Positions 43,501-56,432 of a DNA stretch of 64,000 nt are shown here, piece by piece. Below the pieces are notes generated by a model. The model searched no databases. It was given only the letters and a program-made list of their open reading frames with translations, and was not told the origin of the DNA. A program made the translations under genes and the position numbers. The DNA comes from Lucifuga dentata (Eukaryota; Chordata; Actinopteri; Ophidiiformes; Bythitidae). Position 1 is the stretch's first letter. Every line of letters starts with the position of its first letter. The stretch covers positions 230,299-294,298 of the forward strand of contig VXCM01000278.1 of the NCBI GenBank assembly GCA_014773175.1. The letters run 5' to 3'.

Positions 43501-46500
43501 GTCCCTCACAAAAGAAATAGAAATTTACTTATTGGATATTGGAACTCTGGAAAGGCATGTAAAAAGAGTGCCATCGCCAAAGTCATGTAGTATTATGTGC
43601 CAGCTAGAGCCCTGCACAGGACTCGGGACCTGTCAGGCCCCAAGGCAATTTACAAATCAGACCAGGTTTCAGGATGAATTTCACACCACTGGCTCGGGCC
43701 TGGGCTGGACTCGGGCTTTTTTTTTTTTTTTTNTTTTTTTTTTTTTTTGCCTTCTTTCTCCACTCACAGTCATAACACACTGATGCTGCGCTCACATATT
43801 GGCACTGAGAAACTGCAGCAGCAGCGGATAGCTGCTACTGCACATCAAGTTTATGTAATTTAAAAAAAAAGGCTGCAGGCCTCAGGTCGGGCTGGGGCTG
43901 AGAATTTTATTAACTTCAGGTCAGGTTCGGACAGAACTGTGTAGGGCCGGGCCGGGTACGGACCTAAAATTGGAGCCCATGCAGGGCTCTAATGCCAGCT
44001 GGTAACTGCATTGCATTAACCATAAATACAAAAGTTCCCCAAAGACTTTTATATACACAAATATAATAGACAAGACTACAAATTTATATAACACTGAACA
44101 CCATAGTAGCGTGGAAATATTTTCCCAGTCCAAATCCAAACAGAATCCAACCTCTCAGCTGTGACTCTGATCCTGTTAGCCTGACTGCTGTGGAGACTTT
44201 CATTCTTGTCATGGAAGTAGGCCTGCACACATCGCTCCTCAAATTCATGGAGCCTCTTGCGATCGTCATGGCCCAGGTAGAGCTCTGATAAAGAAACATG
44301 ACAGCAGAGAAGTGAAAAAGTTACTAGACACAAGCTGTGAGATGGAGGGCTGAGCAACATTAACATTCAGTGGTGCTTTCATAATATGTATGCTGAATTT
44401 CTAAAGATTTTTTTTAATTTTAGAATATGTGTTGTAGCTTTATATGGAGCAGACACTGATAGAATCCAGTTGCAGCTCACTTGAATTCCAGCAAGAGAAT
44501 CACAACTTTCTAGCCAGCACTAAACACTTTCTCACATCACAATACCCTGCAATGATGTCATCTATAAACGATTTCATCAGTCACTCAGCACTAGTGAAAA
44601 GACCTGTGTATGAGCAATAAAAAAACAAAATAGAAAAGGTACTCACTGAGTCCAGAACCTCTGTCCCCCTGTCTAGCCTTTCCACATAGTCTACTGCAGA
44701 TTGCACTCACAGCCAGGGTCATGTGACTGAGGATGATAAGGGGTGGAGGCAGCCATGGCCTCTCCTGATAAGTCATTATGTAGCGATAACGGTTGTACTT
44801 CCACAACATATTGGATTTTGATGCCATGTCAAAGTAGATATTGCTGATCAGGAGAAAACAAAGACAGTAAAATAAATGTGATCTGCCACTGTCAACACTC
44901 AAATTATATTCTGGGAATGTATTTTCTAATAATGCTTACTTAAAAAATGCAATGAGAACATTGACCATAATGATGTACTGGAAGAACATGTAGACCGCTT
45001 GGAGGAAGGGTATGAGGAAGGAACCAGGAGGACATGGCTGATTATCGGCACATGCTGTTTAACACACATAAACACAAAGTCACATAGTTTGTAATAAGTA
45101 ATGATAAGAAAATGTCAAAGTGTTTTACGTAAGTATTTTAAAATATTAGTAGACAAATAATGAGTCTGATATCTCAGTTTCTCACTAATCTTGCCTGCAA
45201 ATAATTGAGGCTCTCTAAATAGACAATTTATCTTATAATATCATTGTAAAATACATTTTGATACAATGGCAAGAAAAAACTATCATGGTTTTAAGTGGAT
45301 AACTCAAAATGTTATTTATAATGTGTTTCATTTTATTTATACTCAGTTAAAATGTGGCAAAAAAAGTGTGCCAGAAAGATTTATGGAACAAAGACTAAAG
45401 TAAAGTTCCATTTGACTGATCTATATTTTGCCCCTAATGAACACATCTTTTGAGATGTGGAAATTCTTTATTCCATTTCCATTATTCACTTTGCTTTAAG
45501 AAAATTTCACATAGCCTCTTTTCTCCACAGCATATTTCCTCTTTCTGTCTCCAAAGGTGGCATGAGGACAAATGGCAAGTGTAAAACACAGACACTAAGG
45601 GACTCAAAGTATCGCCAAAGTCCTGCTTTAAATCAACACTGGTAAATAAGTATTTGGGGTTTCCCAATGAACTACTAACCATCTATCTCTCCTGCATAAA
45701 CTTCTCCAAAGATCATCCAATAAGGCTGGAAGACAACATCCTTAGCTAAGCTCCAAGATGGCTGCTCATTTGGTGAAAGGATGGCCTTCCTGGATACCCC
45801 AAAGCTCAGGAGTACTATTGTCATCATCACCACGATGAAGAACATGTTACGGGTCTAGGTAGACAAAGCGGAAAGACAGAAAAACAGAGAATCAAGTAAC
45901 AAATTGCAAGAAAACGTGAACAAAAAAATCAAAAGGATGTGTTTCCACTTGACTTTTTGCCTCTTCAACAAGTAGCCTACATTGTTTACTCACCATTTTG
46001 GTGATCATAGTGAGGTAAGGACCAGCATGTTGGTTGACAGCCAGCAGATCCATCACCCTAATGAACCAGAAGATGATGTCCAGACTGTAGCAGATACGCG
46101 CTGCTGTCCTGTAGGGTTCAGTGTGCCAACGCATCATCAGTCCAGCCAGGAAGAGGAAGATGGCAATGAAGTCTGATATGTTCCAGTATTCTGAGAACCA
46201 AACCTTCAGCTTCTGGCTCAGCTTTCTCGGCTCTGACATTAGTACCTAACCAAGAGGTACACATTTGGATGGTATCATGTTATGCTGCAATAAGGAATAT
46301 TGCTGTCATCAAACAACCTTTATCTTCTTCTTCTTTTCCTTTCGGCTTTCCCTTCAGGGGTCACCACAGCGAATCATCTGCCTCCATCTAACCCTATCCT
46401 CTGCCTCCTCTTCTCTCACACCAACTAACTTCATGTCCTCTTTCACTACATCCATAAATCTCCTCTTTGGTCTTCCTCTAGGCCTCCTGCCTGGCAGTTC

Positions 46501-49500
46501 CAACCTCAGCATCCTTCTACCGATATGTTCACTATCCCTCCTCTGTACATGTCCAAACCATCTCAGTCTGGCCTCTCTGACTTTATCTCCAAAAGGCAAC
46601 CTTTATATTCCCCTTATTTCTTCTTCTATTGGACCATTAGTTGTCTCACCTCTCTGGTTTTCTCCAATGCAATGGACAAGATGTATACTATGACCAACCA
46701 CTCCTGAACACTTGGTTGATCTTTCATCTTCACCAGGATGGTGTAGGAGAACAACATCAAAAAGGCTAAGTAGGACATCTACAATTGAGAAACAGAGGCA
46801 TCCTCAAACAAAATTATAGTTGACACACTAAATGTGGCGCATCAAAGGTCAGAGAGGCACAAGCAGAGAGAGGCTCTGATTCCAACTATGCAATAGGTTT
46901 TAAGAAAGACATTCATTACATTATTCACAATTATGACAGTAAGCAAGTACGCATGCCACCTACTGTGTGGAACCAGAACTTGACGACAGGAGCTCTATAG
47001 AATTCAAACAGTCTCATGACCGAGAACCAACATTGTGTGGTCAGAAAGGACACAGCTTCAGATACTGGACCAAGACATCTGTTACAACAAGAAAAGCCTT
47101 TCTCCACATCCTTACTGCCCTGTAGGAGGGGAAGGGAGAGGAGAGGAGAGGAGAGGAGAGGAGAGGACAGGAAGTTCAATAGGATTCCTCTTTGTACCAG
47201 TATGCTGGATAAGCATACTAATGGTGCTTTACCATCGTTCCAGTTTCCTTGTGGGTTTCCTCCAGCTTCCCAGGATCCCGCTGGAAAAGCAGCGCCTCAT
47301 TTGACTGTGGTACATGACACATTTCAGCCTGGCTTTTAAACTCCAGTAACATGATGGCAGGAGGGACCAGCAGGCTTAGGATAATCTACAAGATGGCAAA
47401 CAAGTCAAGACCCTAAAAAAATCTCTCACTGTCTAAGCTTGCTCAATTAGCTGGTACCTAAACCTTCAAAATAAAAGCCTATGTGTGTATTCACTGTGCG
47501 TGTATTCAAAGAGAAGTTTTTTTTGTTATGGGCTTGAGAATAAGAGGTGACATTACAAGTGTTATAAAGCAAAAATATACCACATGCTACCATGTTCACA
47601 ATGTTTACCTTCAGAAAGGAGCTCTTCCTCATGTTTAGCGGCCCAGTCCAGACATCAGTGAGGAGGGTCTGTGTGCAGGAATGTGACACAAATGGTCTGT
47701 GACCTGAGGAGACGGCCATCTGCAGGCAGGTGAAGTGGCTCCATGCCTCCATCTCAGTAGTCAACAGCTTCATGGCCATCTGCTCATTCTGACGAAACAC
47801 ACCATCTAACACATCCACCGCCAGCTGGCCGAACTCGCTAAGACACACAGACAGGAGACACAAACATGACAAAAGGAATTTTATCATCATTTATCATTTT
47901 TTAACTCTATTAATACATCAAAAAGGTGGAAATAACATATTGTGTTTCCTGCTATTTTTTTTTTTTTAAGTTGAGGAGATTTTAAGTCAGTTTCTTCAGT
48001 TGATATGGCCAGAAAATTACAGATTGGGCCTTTAATCGTGCTTACACAGAGGCATACACACTCACAGTGAGTATGCTTTAAAGCAATCTGCAATGTTGTC
48101 GTCCATGCTGCTCTGCCGTGCCTCAATGGCCATGGAGCGGTACAGCTTACAGGCCACTGTAGCACGCGCTAGAGCTTCCTCACCATGCCGCCACAGGAAC
48201 AGTGCCATCTGCTGGCGCTGCTGAAGCACCGCCCACACAAACAGGTCGTTGAAGTTAAAAGGAACAAGCAGTGGAGTGTCACTGAGGCCAGGGGTTGAAG
48301 TTATGTTGCGACGACTCTCAGGTGGCACATCGCTATCCTGGATGGACATGTGAGAAGTATGAACAGGAAAATGGGCAAGGAAAGAGTTAAAGAAGCTTTC
48401 AAAGAGTTGATTCATTAACCTTAGTGGACAAAAATAATCACAGAATGATGCTGAGGATAAATACAGAATTTCAATTTTTTTTCTCTTGGAGTTTAGGATT
48501 ACCTCCCTTCTCAGTGTAGACAGGGAACCAAAACTGTCCTGGATACCCTCCTACACACAAAACAACAAGGAGTATACGGCATTTACAAGAAAGACTAATG
48601 TAGCAATCCAATTTACTGACTCAATGATGCTAACAAGGAATCCCTGCTCACCTTGTCCTGCATGCGGCTATATGCAGCTCTGAAGTGTTTCCGTGTGTAT
48701 GTGCTGCGATACGCTCCTCCTATCAGATACTCTATCACCAGGCCCATGTCAATGATGGATAGACGATAACCTCTGGGCAGAGAGGTCTTCACATGCAAAC
48801 ACACACACATAAATACACCAATGTACATATGGATATACAACTACAAAAGCTGTTATTATCTACATATACATACTGTATAGTGTACAAAAGCAGTTCAATA
48901 TCCTGTATAAAAGCCAATGAAGGTCTGAGTCAACAGAAATTGATTTTGATGGTGATAAAAGTTCTCATACTAGCTGTTCACCTGTTTCACGTCTTCAACA
49001 AGGTGGTGGAGGAAACTGTCCGTCTGTCCCTGTGGCTGAGGAGAGAAATGGTACTATTATTATTATTATTATTTATCATGAATCACAATCACCAGTGATG
49101 TAGATATATATATACAGCTAAAGAAAAAATAACAAGTACAGAACAAACGATTTTATATTTAACACAGGAAAACAATCAAATATGCAGAAGTGGCTCTTGT
49201 GTCCATTTATTCGTTTGTTAGGAGAATTTGTTATCCCAGAGTGATTAATAACTAAACATGTTTTAATATGGACAATATAAGAGTATGTAGGGAGAAAAAG
49301 TCAAATGCCAGTTAGATGCCTGTTATTTAAAAAATAAATGTGAAGAAGATGGTGTATGACCAAAGCTAGACAGATTATGATAAAATATAAAATAATAACC
49401 CAGTTATAGAGCTCCTCAAGGCGATCCACAGTGAGAAACCGGTTCATAGTCATGCCGTTGTCAATTAAGAGTTTAACAAAACTGACGTGGTCCATCACCA

Positions 49501-52500
49501 GAGCATGCAACATTGCTTGCTCCAAGGAATCCACCTAGATACAGCATATTAAATGGTTATTATTATAAAACCCACATGCAGCTATGGCATAAGAAGAAAC
49601 TGATTTGCAATAGTGATAAACTTGGTCAATCTCACCTGCCAGTGCTGTCCATACATCAGGACATGTTTCTGTGCAATGTCAGCTCTGTCCCAGGCAAGAG
49701 CCATACTCAGCTGGTCTGCAGGACTGGCGTTGGTGCCTATTCATACAATACACAGACAAAATATACCAGTACTGTTGCTGCTACGTTCCTACAATGTCAT
49801 TATCATTATCAAGAAAACAATTACCCTTCAGTGTAGCGGTCAAAATGGCTGCATCTGGTTTCTGCTGGTCTTCTGACTCTGAGTCAAAAATAGCTATCTG
49901 TTGGACAAACACATACATTGAAACTGCGTAAAGATTAACTAGATTAACTGTACTAACATGAATGTGGAGGGCAATTTTGTGCTGTGCTTTTATACAATCT
50001 CTGTGCTGTTTACATGTTCTCAACAGATCATTTTCCACATAAAGTGAACTGGAAATTGTGCAAACCAGGTAAATCCAGAACAATGCAGAACCAACAGCAT
50101 ATACCCCCAACCCCACCTTCAAATGGATGCATACCTAGGATGTCTGGTGTGCAGTCATTCAGACCTTAATGCGCTACTATGGACTGAAGTGTCTCCTGTT
50201 CAATTCCAAGAAGGGAATGATATGCAAACAACCTTTATTGCATGTCATTTCCTTCAGTCTGGTCACAGTTTCTATATCTCTCCACTGTCCTATACAAATA
50301 ATGCAAAAATGCCCCAGAAAAGGTACATGCACTAAGGAGCGAGCTGCACTATCTGTTTGACATATAGATTGCATGTTTCTGGAGTTTAGAGTGTCTTGCC
50401 ACAGGTCTTTAGTCACAAGACATGCATCCACAAACACAGTTTTACTTACAGACAGTCTGTGATCCATACACTGCATGAGGAGAGTGTAGAGGTGAGAAGC
50501 TTCTGTTTTCTCCACTCCAAACACATTTCCAATCTTAACAAGGAAGTCCTCCTTAATATTAGCATCCAACTGACTAAAAGATGCAGAACATGTATGAATT
50601 ATCTTTGTGAGAGGTACATAAGACAGAACCATAGATCCGCTGAGATAAGCATGCAAACCTGTCTATATCAGTCTGCTTGTGTATGAAGGTGAGCAGATCA
50701 GCAGCCCCTCCTGATCCCTCAAACACAAACACTGGCACTGGAGGAACACTGCTGACATAATCTAACACTGTGGATATAACACCAGGACCTCCTTCCACCA
50801 CCAAACACACCACTGGTACTCTTTGGTTAAGTCCTGTGAAAAAGGAAAGCAAGGATTGTAGCCACATCAAACCCCGTGCTTTCCTGTCTGTGATGCATAA
50901 ACACACACCATTGCCGCAAACACAGTGACTCACGTGGGTGTATCTTCTGCAGTCGGATATATTTCTCTAGCCTCCTCCTGAGGCCCTGCTGGCAGCCATG
51001 TTTTCCCAGTGTACCGTCATCCACCAACAGGAAGTGGGAGTGGAAACCATTAAGACAGATCCTCTTGCTCAGGGGGTTCCCCAGTGGCTGGTAAGGCCTC
51101 AGCACCTGAACAATGTAAAGGGAAAGCCAAATCAAATGCAAAGCAAATAGCCAACCTCAAAAAACTTCACCAATTGTTTTTATTCAGCACCAAACTAAAG
51201 GGATTTGTCATCTTAATAAACATTAAGAAAGATTTTAGTACTCACATCTCTGCCTATAAGGTCTGTGTTGTTATCAATCGCTCCCCACGGTGTGATCCCG
51301 ATTGTATTTCTTTTCCTCCAGTCATGGCTCCCAAATGTTTTCACAGCTTCGCCTACATACTTGGACACACCTGGAAAGGATGTAAAGAAACTCAATGCAT
51401 ATTAAACTGGCTTGTGATAGACATCAAACACACCTTCTTGCGCACAATTGAAATCCACAGTCAGATGAGAAATGGCAGTTGAAACTTAGTTGATATGGTG
51501 AAAATGGGTGGGACTGGAAACGTTTTAAGCAGGGTTGTAAACATTAACTGCAAAAGCAAACGAACAAATTAATGATGGCATTCCACAAAAATGATACACT
51601 TCATAACAAGATAAACAGGAACAAAACTCATTTCAACTTCTCATCCTATCAATAATACTGGCATGTTGCATCATGCAGTCATTTCTAATTCCTACCAGTG
51701 TTGATGCCATCAGTGAGTATCCATGCCCCGGTGCTGACGGCAACAGTGATCAGCCCTTTGCTGAAGGCTTGCTTGACTTTATCTGGCAGGGTGAAGTTCT
51801 CTGAACCTCCCTGGACAGTCAGTAGGAGCTTCGGTCTCTCCATCTGCCACTCCTTCAGCATCAGTTGCAGCAAAACATCTGGCTTTGTGTCCACAGACAT
51901 ACGCACATACTAGAGAGGAAAAAAACATGGAGCTATCTTTTCACTCCAGAACAAACATTTACTTTAATTCTGGGAGTATTCCCTTACAGAAAATGGCATG
52001 ATTGATATCTTTACATGGTATCCTAGAAACACATACACAGCTAAAAGCCTAACAGACCTTAGCCCGACAGGTGCGTGTGTCCTGGAAGTCTATGGTCCCA
52101 TAGCCATCAGTGGGACTGGCTCTTGTGTGGAGCTCTATGGACCAGTCCTCCTCCATGTCCTGTCCAGGACCAGGACAGAGGGATACGGGGGGACCTGAAT
52201 CTTGCCAAGAGTGCTCCCCCACCAGGCGGCCACAACAGCATCTTGCAAAGGGGAAGAGATAACCTTGAATGGATTACGTCTTTAAAACAGCCCAAAAATT
52301 AACCCACGAGTCTTGTGAGTCTTACATCAAATTAAGACATTCCTGTCTCACACCACCAAAGATGCATTTTTTGCATGATGTTTTCTTATTCTGCTCCTTT
52401 TCATATTTTGGATGACCATATTAGCAAGGTATGGATAAAATGAAGAAGAGAGGATTTATGGAGGATGTAGAATAGATTAGGCACTACCGTGGTCTGGTTA

Positions 52501-52995
52501 AGCTTTATAAGAAATTTAATGACAACCAGGTGATCTGAGGAGATCAACCAAGCAGCAGCTAATTTCACTTTGCAAAACAAATTTGTTAATTTATAAATGT
52601 GGAATATAGTTAAAAATTGACAGTGCTCAGAAGTCACTGTCAGCTGTTTTGGGTGCAGAGATTGTCTGGAAGTTAGATGCATAAATTTTACCTGATCAAG
52701 GTTTGGCATACTTGACATACTGGAATACATCTGTAAGAAACAGGAAACAAACACATTATCAAAGATCCCTTTTCTGACTCACAAAAACGCTTTATACAGA
52801 CACTACGTTTAGAATACTACTGTGTACCAGCCACATACATTAGCTGCTATTTATGCTGAAAATGCTAAAATGTTTTACTTTATTGAATTTGTTTTAGCTT
52901 CAGAATCCAGTTTACCTGTGTAGGTCCCGAGAGGAAGCAATAAACTTAACACACTCTCTCTTGAAGATGGTTTCCTCAATCCAAGACTTTCGTGA
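37374..52995 (-). CDS. trpm6: Transient receptor potential channel-kinase TRPM6
   Basis: A plasma-membrane Mg2+/Ca2+ channel fused to a C-terminal alpha-kinase; in vertebrates it drives epithelial Mg2+ uptake (family knowledge). I traced 39 coding exons with GT-AG borders. Their lengths sum to 5817 nt, 1938 codons plus stop, close to human TRPM6 (2022 residues). Order: TRPM homology region (about 1-770), six membrane segments (about 806-1050), coiled coil (about 1158-1200), low-complexity linker, alpha-kinase (about 1660-1900) and a short acidic tail. TRPM7 is the close paralogue; position beside rorb, C9orf40 and carnmt1 favours TRPM6. The initiator exon is uncertain: the first exon traced reads [15 protein letters not shown], and a candidate ATG exon is at 53102-53119. 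Exon coordinates are in the four sub-entries. Confidence 0.95.
40668..44284 (-). CDS. trpm6: trpm6 exons encoding the coiled coil and Ser/Glu-rich linker
   Basis: Exons: 44284-44152, 43411-43009, 42822-42201, 42039-41951, 41813-41708, 41421-41375, 41272-41208, 41089-41064, 40972-40922, 40733-40668. The coiled coil is [20 protein letters not shown] followed by [15 protein letters not shown], the assembly helix of TRPM6/7. The 622-nt exon encodes a Glu-rich, Ser-rich segment with little similarity to mammals, typical of the kinase substrate region. The run of five exons of 26-66 nt, then [18 protein letters not shown], leads into the kinase. Boundaries of the small exons rest on splice sites and phase, so individual ones are less certain. 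Confidence 0.85.
43605..43991. mobile_element. Non-autonomous hAT-like element in a trpm6 intron
   Basis: The element starts TAGAGCCCTGCACAGG and ends CATGCAGGGCTCTA, a terminal inverted repeat. Flanking octamers GTGCCAGC (43597-43604) and ATGCCAGC (43992-43999) match at 7 of 8 positions, the 8-bp target duplication expected for hAT transposons. The interior is non-coding, with a T-run interrupted by an N at 43733. It sits between trpm6 exons 44284-44152 and 43411-43009. Confidence 0.75.
44647..47837 (-). CDS. trpm6: trpm6 exons encoding pre-S1 helices and the channel pore (S1-S6, TRP helix)
   Basis: Exons: 47837-47609, 47385-47233, 47119-46964, 46778-46650, 46245-45994, 45854-45680, 45054-44940, 44843-44647. 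S1 is [16 protein letters not shown]2 [16 protein letters not shown]3 [17 protein letters not shown]4 [17 protein letters not shown]5 [17 protein letters not shown] and S6 [16 protein letters not shown]. The pore loop keeps [10 protein letters not shown], whose acidic residues shape divalent selectivity in TRPM6/7, then the Cys-containing [12 protein letters not shown] turret. The TRP-helix region reads [13 protein letters not shown] and [12 protein letters not shown]. Intron between 46245 and 46650 holds a LINE fragment. Confidence 0.94.
46324..46605 (-). mobile_element. LINE 3' fragment (RTE-like reverse transcriptase C-terminus) in a trpm6 intron
   Basis: The minus strand encodes about 80 residues ending at a stop, with [36 protein letters not shown] and [10 protein letters not shown]. 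This is the characteristic C-terminus of RTE/BovB-like endonuclease-reverse transcriptase elements common in fish. It is followed at its 3' side by GAAAAGAAGAAGAAGA, a short-repeat tail usual for these elements. It is truncated at the 5' side and non-functional. Confidence 0.75.
47131..47168. repeat. (GGAGA)n short tandem repeat
   Basis: Pentanucleotide repeat lying only about 12 bases from the 5' edge of trpm6 exon 47119-46964. On the trpm6 sense strand it is TCTCC-rich and doubles as the polypyrimidine tract of that acceptor. Confidence 0.8.
48066..52995 (-). CDS. trpm6: trpm6 exons encoding the N-terminal TRPM homology region
   Basis: Exons, 5' to 3' on the minus strand: 52995-52916, 52730-52692, 52241-52058, 51909-51696, 51370-51246, 51105-50934, 50833-50659, 50573-50450, 49897-49825, 49736-49636, 49534-49400, 49035-48982, 48786-48652, 48550-48503, 48337-48066. 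Landmarks: [19 protein letters not shown] (Cys-rich start), [79 protein letters not shown] and [18 protein letters not shown]. These match the LSDAT/MHR region of TRPM6/7, thought to govern assembly and nucleotide sensing. Confidence 0.93.
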
Positions 52996-53101
52996 CTGGA
53001 ATAAGAAAAGAAAGTAAACTTTTTACTTAAAGAAGACAAATTCTGGTGTATTTAAGGACAACTTTCAGTTTAAAACTACATTCCCACAATAACTCAACGA
53101 C

Positions 53102-53119
53102 CTTTTCTGCGAAACTCAT
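53102..53119 (-). CDS. trpm6: Candidate trpm6 initiator exon
   Basis: ATG AGT TTC GCA GAA AAG followed by GT would encode MSFAEK and splice in phase to the exon reading SRKSWIEE. Human TRPM6 and TRPM7 also begin a few residues before KSWI. The donor (GTCGTT) is weak, so another upstream exon may be the real start. Confidence 0.3.
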
Positions 53120-54884
53120 GGCAGTGCATTCAACCATCTACATGACAGTTCCTCAGGCAACTGTAGATTTCTCCCGGTCACAAAAACCTAGACGGCTCTC
53201 TTAAAAACACTGACCGGATGTGAGATATAAAAGTCACAGTCTCATTCAACTTCACAAAAGTTTTTTTTCTTCATGCTTCCCCCTGGTTTCTCAGAGTCTG
53301 TCCTGTCCCTGTACTGCATTTCCCCTGACACATAATAACAATGGCCCTTCTAGTGCAGCATTGTTGGTAGGAAACATACACACATCCCCTTCCTGAGATT
53401 AGTACACATGGACCAGAGCTGGTGTGCTGCATACCTGGATCACGCTGTGTGAACACCTAACAGGGTTGTGTGTTGCAATTTGTGTAACTCCTAGTGTCAA
53501 AGAAATTCCGTTTAAATGGTGAGATAAGTCTTCACAAAAAGAGCCACACTATTACTTCTAAGTTTATATGCAAATAGGAGACCTCAACAGACTGCAGAGC
53601 AGATAGAAGAGAGTCTCAGAGTTTACAGGCCGGACCAGTTGATCTTAACAGGAGGAGCAAATATGCCCCACTATAAACCAATCACGTGGAAAAGGAGGTG
53701 CCAGCCTGGAGAGACATCGGGTCTGATGTTCCCCTTCCGTACAATTCAACAAGAGAAACAACAATTATAAATTATAAATTATAATATAATTTATAATTTA
53801 ATTTATTATTAATTAATTAATTAATTAATAATTATAATTCAGTTTGATGGAAAATGTCAGAACCGTCTTAAGTGTTGTCGCGTGACCTGCTACTTTTTCC
53901 AGTTTGGCTCCTTTTTTTAATTGAGGAAAAATTGCTAATATACACTATCTATAATTCACATGTCATCAAAAAACAAACATTTTAAAGCATAGAAGACATT
54001 TTGATTTGTAAGAACAATAAGAGCACACAGCCTACAACATTACTGACAGTTCTTTTCTACATAAAGCAGCCATTAATATTAACGCTATTAGTTAGCAGTG
54101 TTTGACGAATCCATGTCTGAAATGAAAAATGTTTACTATTGTACTTTATCTTTAAGGCAGAGAAGTGACTACTTCACAAATCCAGCGCTGATTAAATTGT
54201 TTTTGTTGAGTAAATTGTTTTGTGAAGAAAGAAATTATTAACAGAATCCCATTTTGCTAGCACTGGAAAGCCCATTATTGATAGCTAACAGGCAAAAAAA
54301 TGTTTCCAACAGCCCACTAGTCAACCTTTCTGAGTACATAAAAGTATATTAAATCTTACCATGACTGCAGAGATACTTCAGTTGAAAATATGTGACACAT
54401 TTATGAGTCTACAGGACTCAAAAGTCAAATGCCTGCACTTCATTATAGCTTTGACAGGGACTTTTATGAGGATCTGGTCCAAAGGGCAACCAGAGGCTTT
54501 CTATGAAGCCTTGAGGAGTTCAGGACCTCCTTCAAACACACTCAAGGAGTGTTCACACCTTCTGTGATATGGTAGAACGTGAAATGCTATTATTGGTAGC
54601 ACGTGAATGTAGAACGGGAAGAACGTGAAAAGCTATTATTTAGACACCCAAACCCGTTGCTCGACTGTAGGCTGGAAGATGTGAGATTTGTGGTGTAGAT
54701 AGCATCAGGATGCAGGACCAGTAACCTGATGGGACTGTGCACAGTAGTGGGATAAACTGGTGAAGTAATTTAGCAACTTATACTTAAGTATAATTTCGTT
54801 AAGCATCTGTACTTTACTTGCGGGTATATTTTAGTAAAGTTTTTACTTTTAATTTGTTGGTTAAAAAAAAAAAAAAGCCGTCTT

Positions 54885-55197
54885 CTCCTGGGACTATATT
54901 TCCTGGCGGAGAAATACATAGTCCTACATGCATCCCCCACAGCAGACCAATTAAATAAACTTACGTTAACTAAACAGTTTAACGAAGTGTCCGCTGTGAT
55001 AGATTACTGGTCTCAAGCAAATTTAAAGTCTCTACAAGTTGATTTTTATATCGTACTGGAATGAACTAAAACCAATGGCAGTCCTGGAGAAAAAAAAAAT
55101 AAGATAAAATCTAAAATTTACCGCTACAGTAATTTTGGGAAATGGTTAAGACTGTTGCATTTTTGCTCAAACACGCAAAATCGCCGTTCCTTAAAGT
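54885..55197. mobile_element. Inverted-terminal-repeat element, copy 5 (5' truncated)
   Basis: Matches the second half of copy 1: GGGACTATATTTCCTGGCGG, TTAAATAAACTTACG and ATCGTACTGGAATGAACTAA, ending CAAAATCGCCGTTCCTTAAA. The left terminal repeat is missing; sequence begins after a poly-A run. Confidence 0.65.
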
Positions 55198-56094
55198 TAA
55201 TAAGACGTTTGATTGTAATGAGTAATAACGTTAAGTGCTCTCAAAACTACAGTTGAGATTAGTTTTGCAATTTGTGCAAAACAAATTTACTTTTACTTTC
55301 AATATTTAAGTGTATTTATTATCAAAATAGTACTTTTGATTATCAATGGATACTTAATTACTTTTACTCAAGTATTTTTTCTAATGGGTACTTTAACAAG
55401 TATTACTGAGTTATTTCTACTTTTAGTCAAGTATGGCTTTTGGGTACTTTATCCCCACTGGTAACTAACCTGTTTATTATCACCATTAAGCCCTGGGCCC
55501 ACTATAGGGCCTAACAATGGCAGAGTCACAGTAGTTAAAGAAAAATATTTTTAAATTCTAAAATGCATACATGGATTTATCTTTGAAACTAAATTTAACT
55601 GCTTTGTTTTTTTGCAACTTTTTTTTTTTTTTTNTTTTTTTTTTTTTTGCAAAATTAATACACTACTACAAAAATTTAAAAAAAAAATATGGCAAATGAT
55701 TTTATTATCAAAACACCTGTGTTTGTGACAATCAGCTGTTTGACTAACACGTTAAAAAAAAAGGTAAAATAATCTGCAATAATGCATCTTACATTAAAAT
55801 GCAGAAGAACATTTGTGAGTTATTTTTGAAAATCTGACTCATTTTCTGGAAAAATTCAAAAACAGCCATATACTCCACACACGCACATGCACACAAACAA
55901 TCTGGAATGAATACATAGTGACAAAAAAAAAAACAACTTATGTGCAGACCCAGCTTTTCCAACAGCACATGAAATAATACCAATGCACATGTAAACATGA
56001 TGTGCATTTTTTGTATTCATTTGTAAAACAGGTATCCTCTACATTACACAAAGTGCCAGAAATATAACAAAGTATAATAACAAAGAGGTGTTTC

Positions 56095-56100
56095 TTTATT
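56095..56100 (-). terminator. Candidate polyadenylation signal of the C9orf40 homologue
   Basis: AATAAA on the minus strand, about 335 bp downstream of the stop codon at 56433. Confidence 0.45.
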
Positions 56101-56208
56101 CTGACCCCTCATGTTTATAAACTGGGAGCGGACAAAATATTAGAAACAGCTCTCATTGTGCAGTCCAATATAACACAAACACTAACTTATATATACACAC
56201 ACACACGT

Positions 56209-56257
<49 letters not shown>

Positions 56258-56432
56258 AGAGCTGCATTGGTTTTCTGCGAGACCAGGTTTTTACATCTTA
56301 ATTGGATGATTTCAGACAGCCTTAATCGTTGCCTATGTGCTTTTGATGTTTTTCTTTGCTTTAATACATCACATTTTCAACACCTGTTCGGTGTCAGAAC
56401 CAACTATAAGAGACTTGCTGCATCCATCATCT

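Larger units (their letters stand above)
53120..56432. other. Intergenic region between trpm6 and the C9orf40 homologue
   Basis: The region is AT-rich with no supportable coding exon. It holds an ATTAATTA palindromic tract (about 53765-53835), part of the inverted-repeat element (54885-55197), a T-run with N at 55634 and an AC/GT microsatellite (about 56192-56256). The trpm6 promoter should lie at its left end; CCAAT directly followed by CACGTG is seen at 53678-53688, but its use is unproven. Confidence 0.6.

Noticed and set aside
37374..52995. Calling the channel gene trpm7
   Set aside because: TRPM7 is similar in sequence, but the neighbours rorb, C9orf40 and carnmt1 mark the TRPM6 locus.
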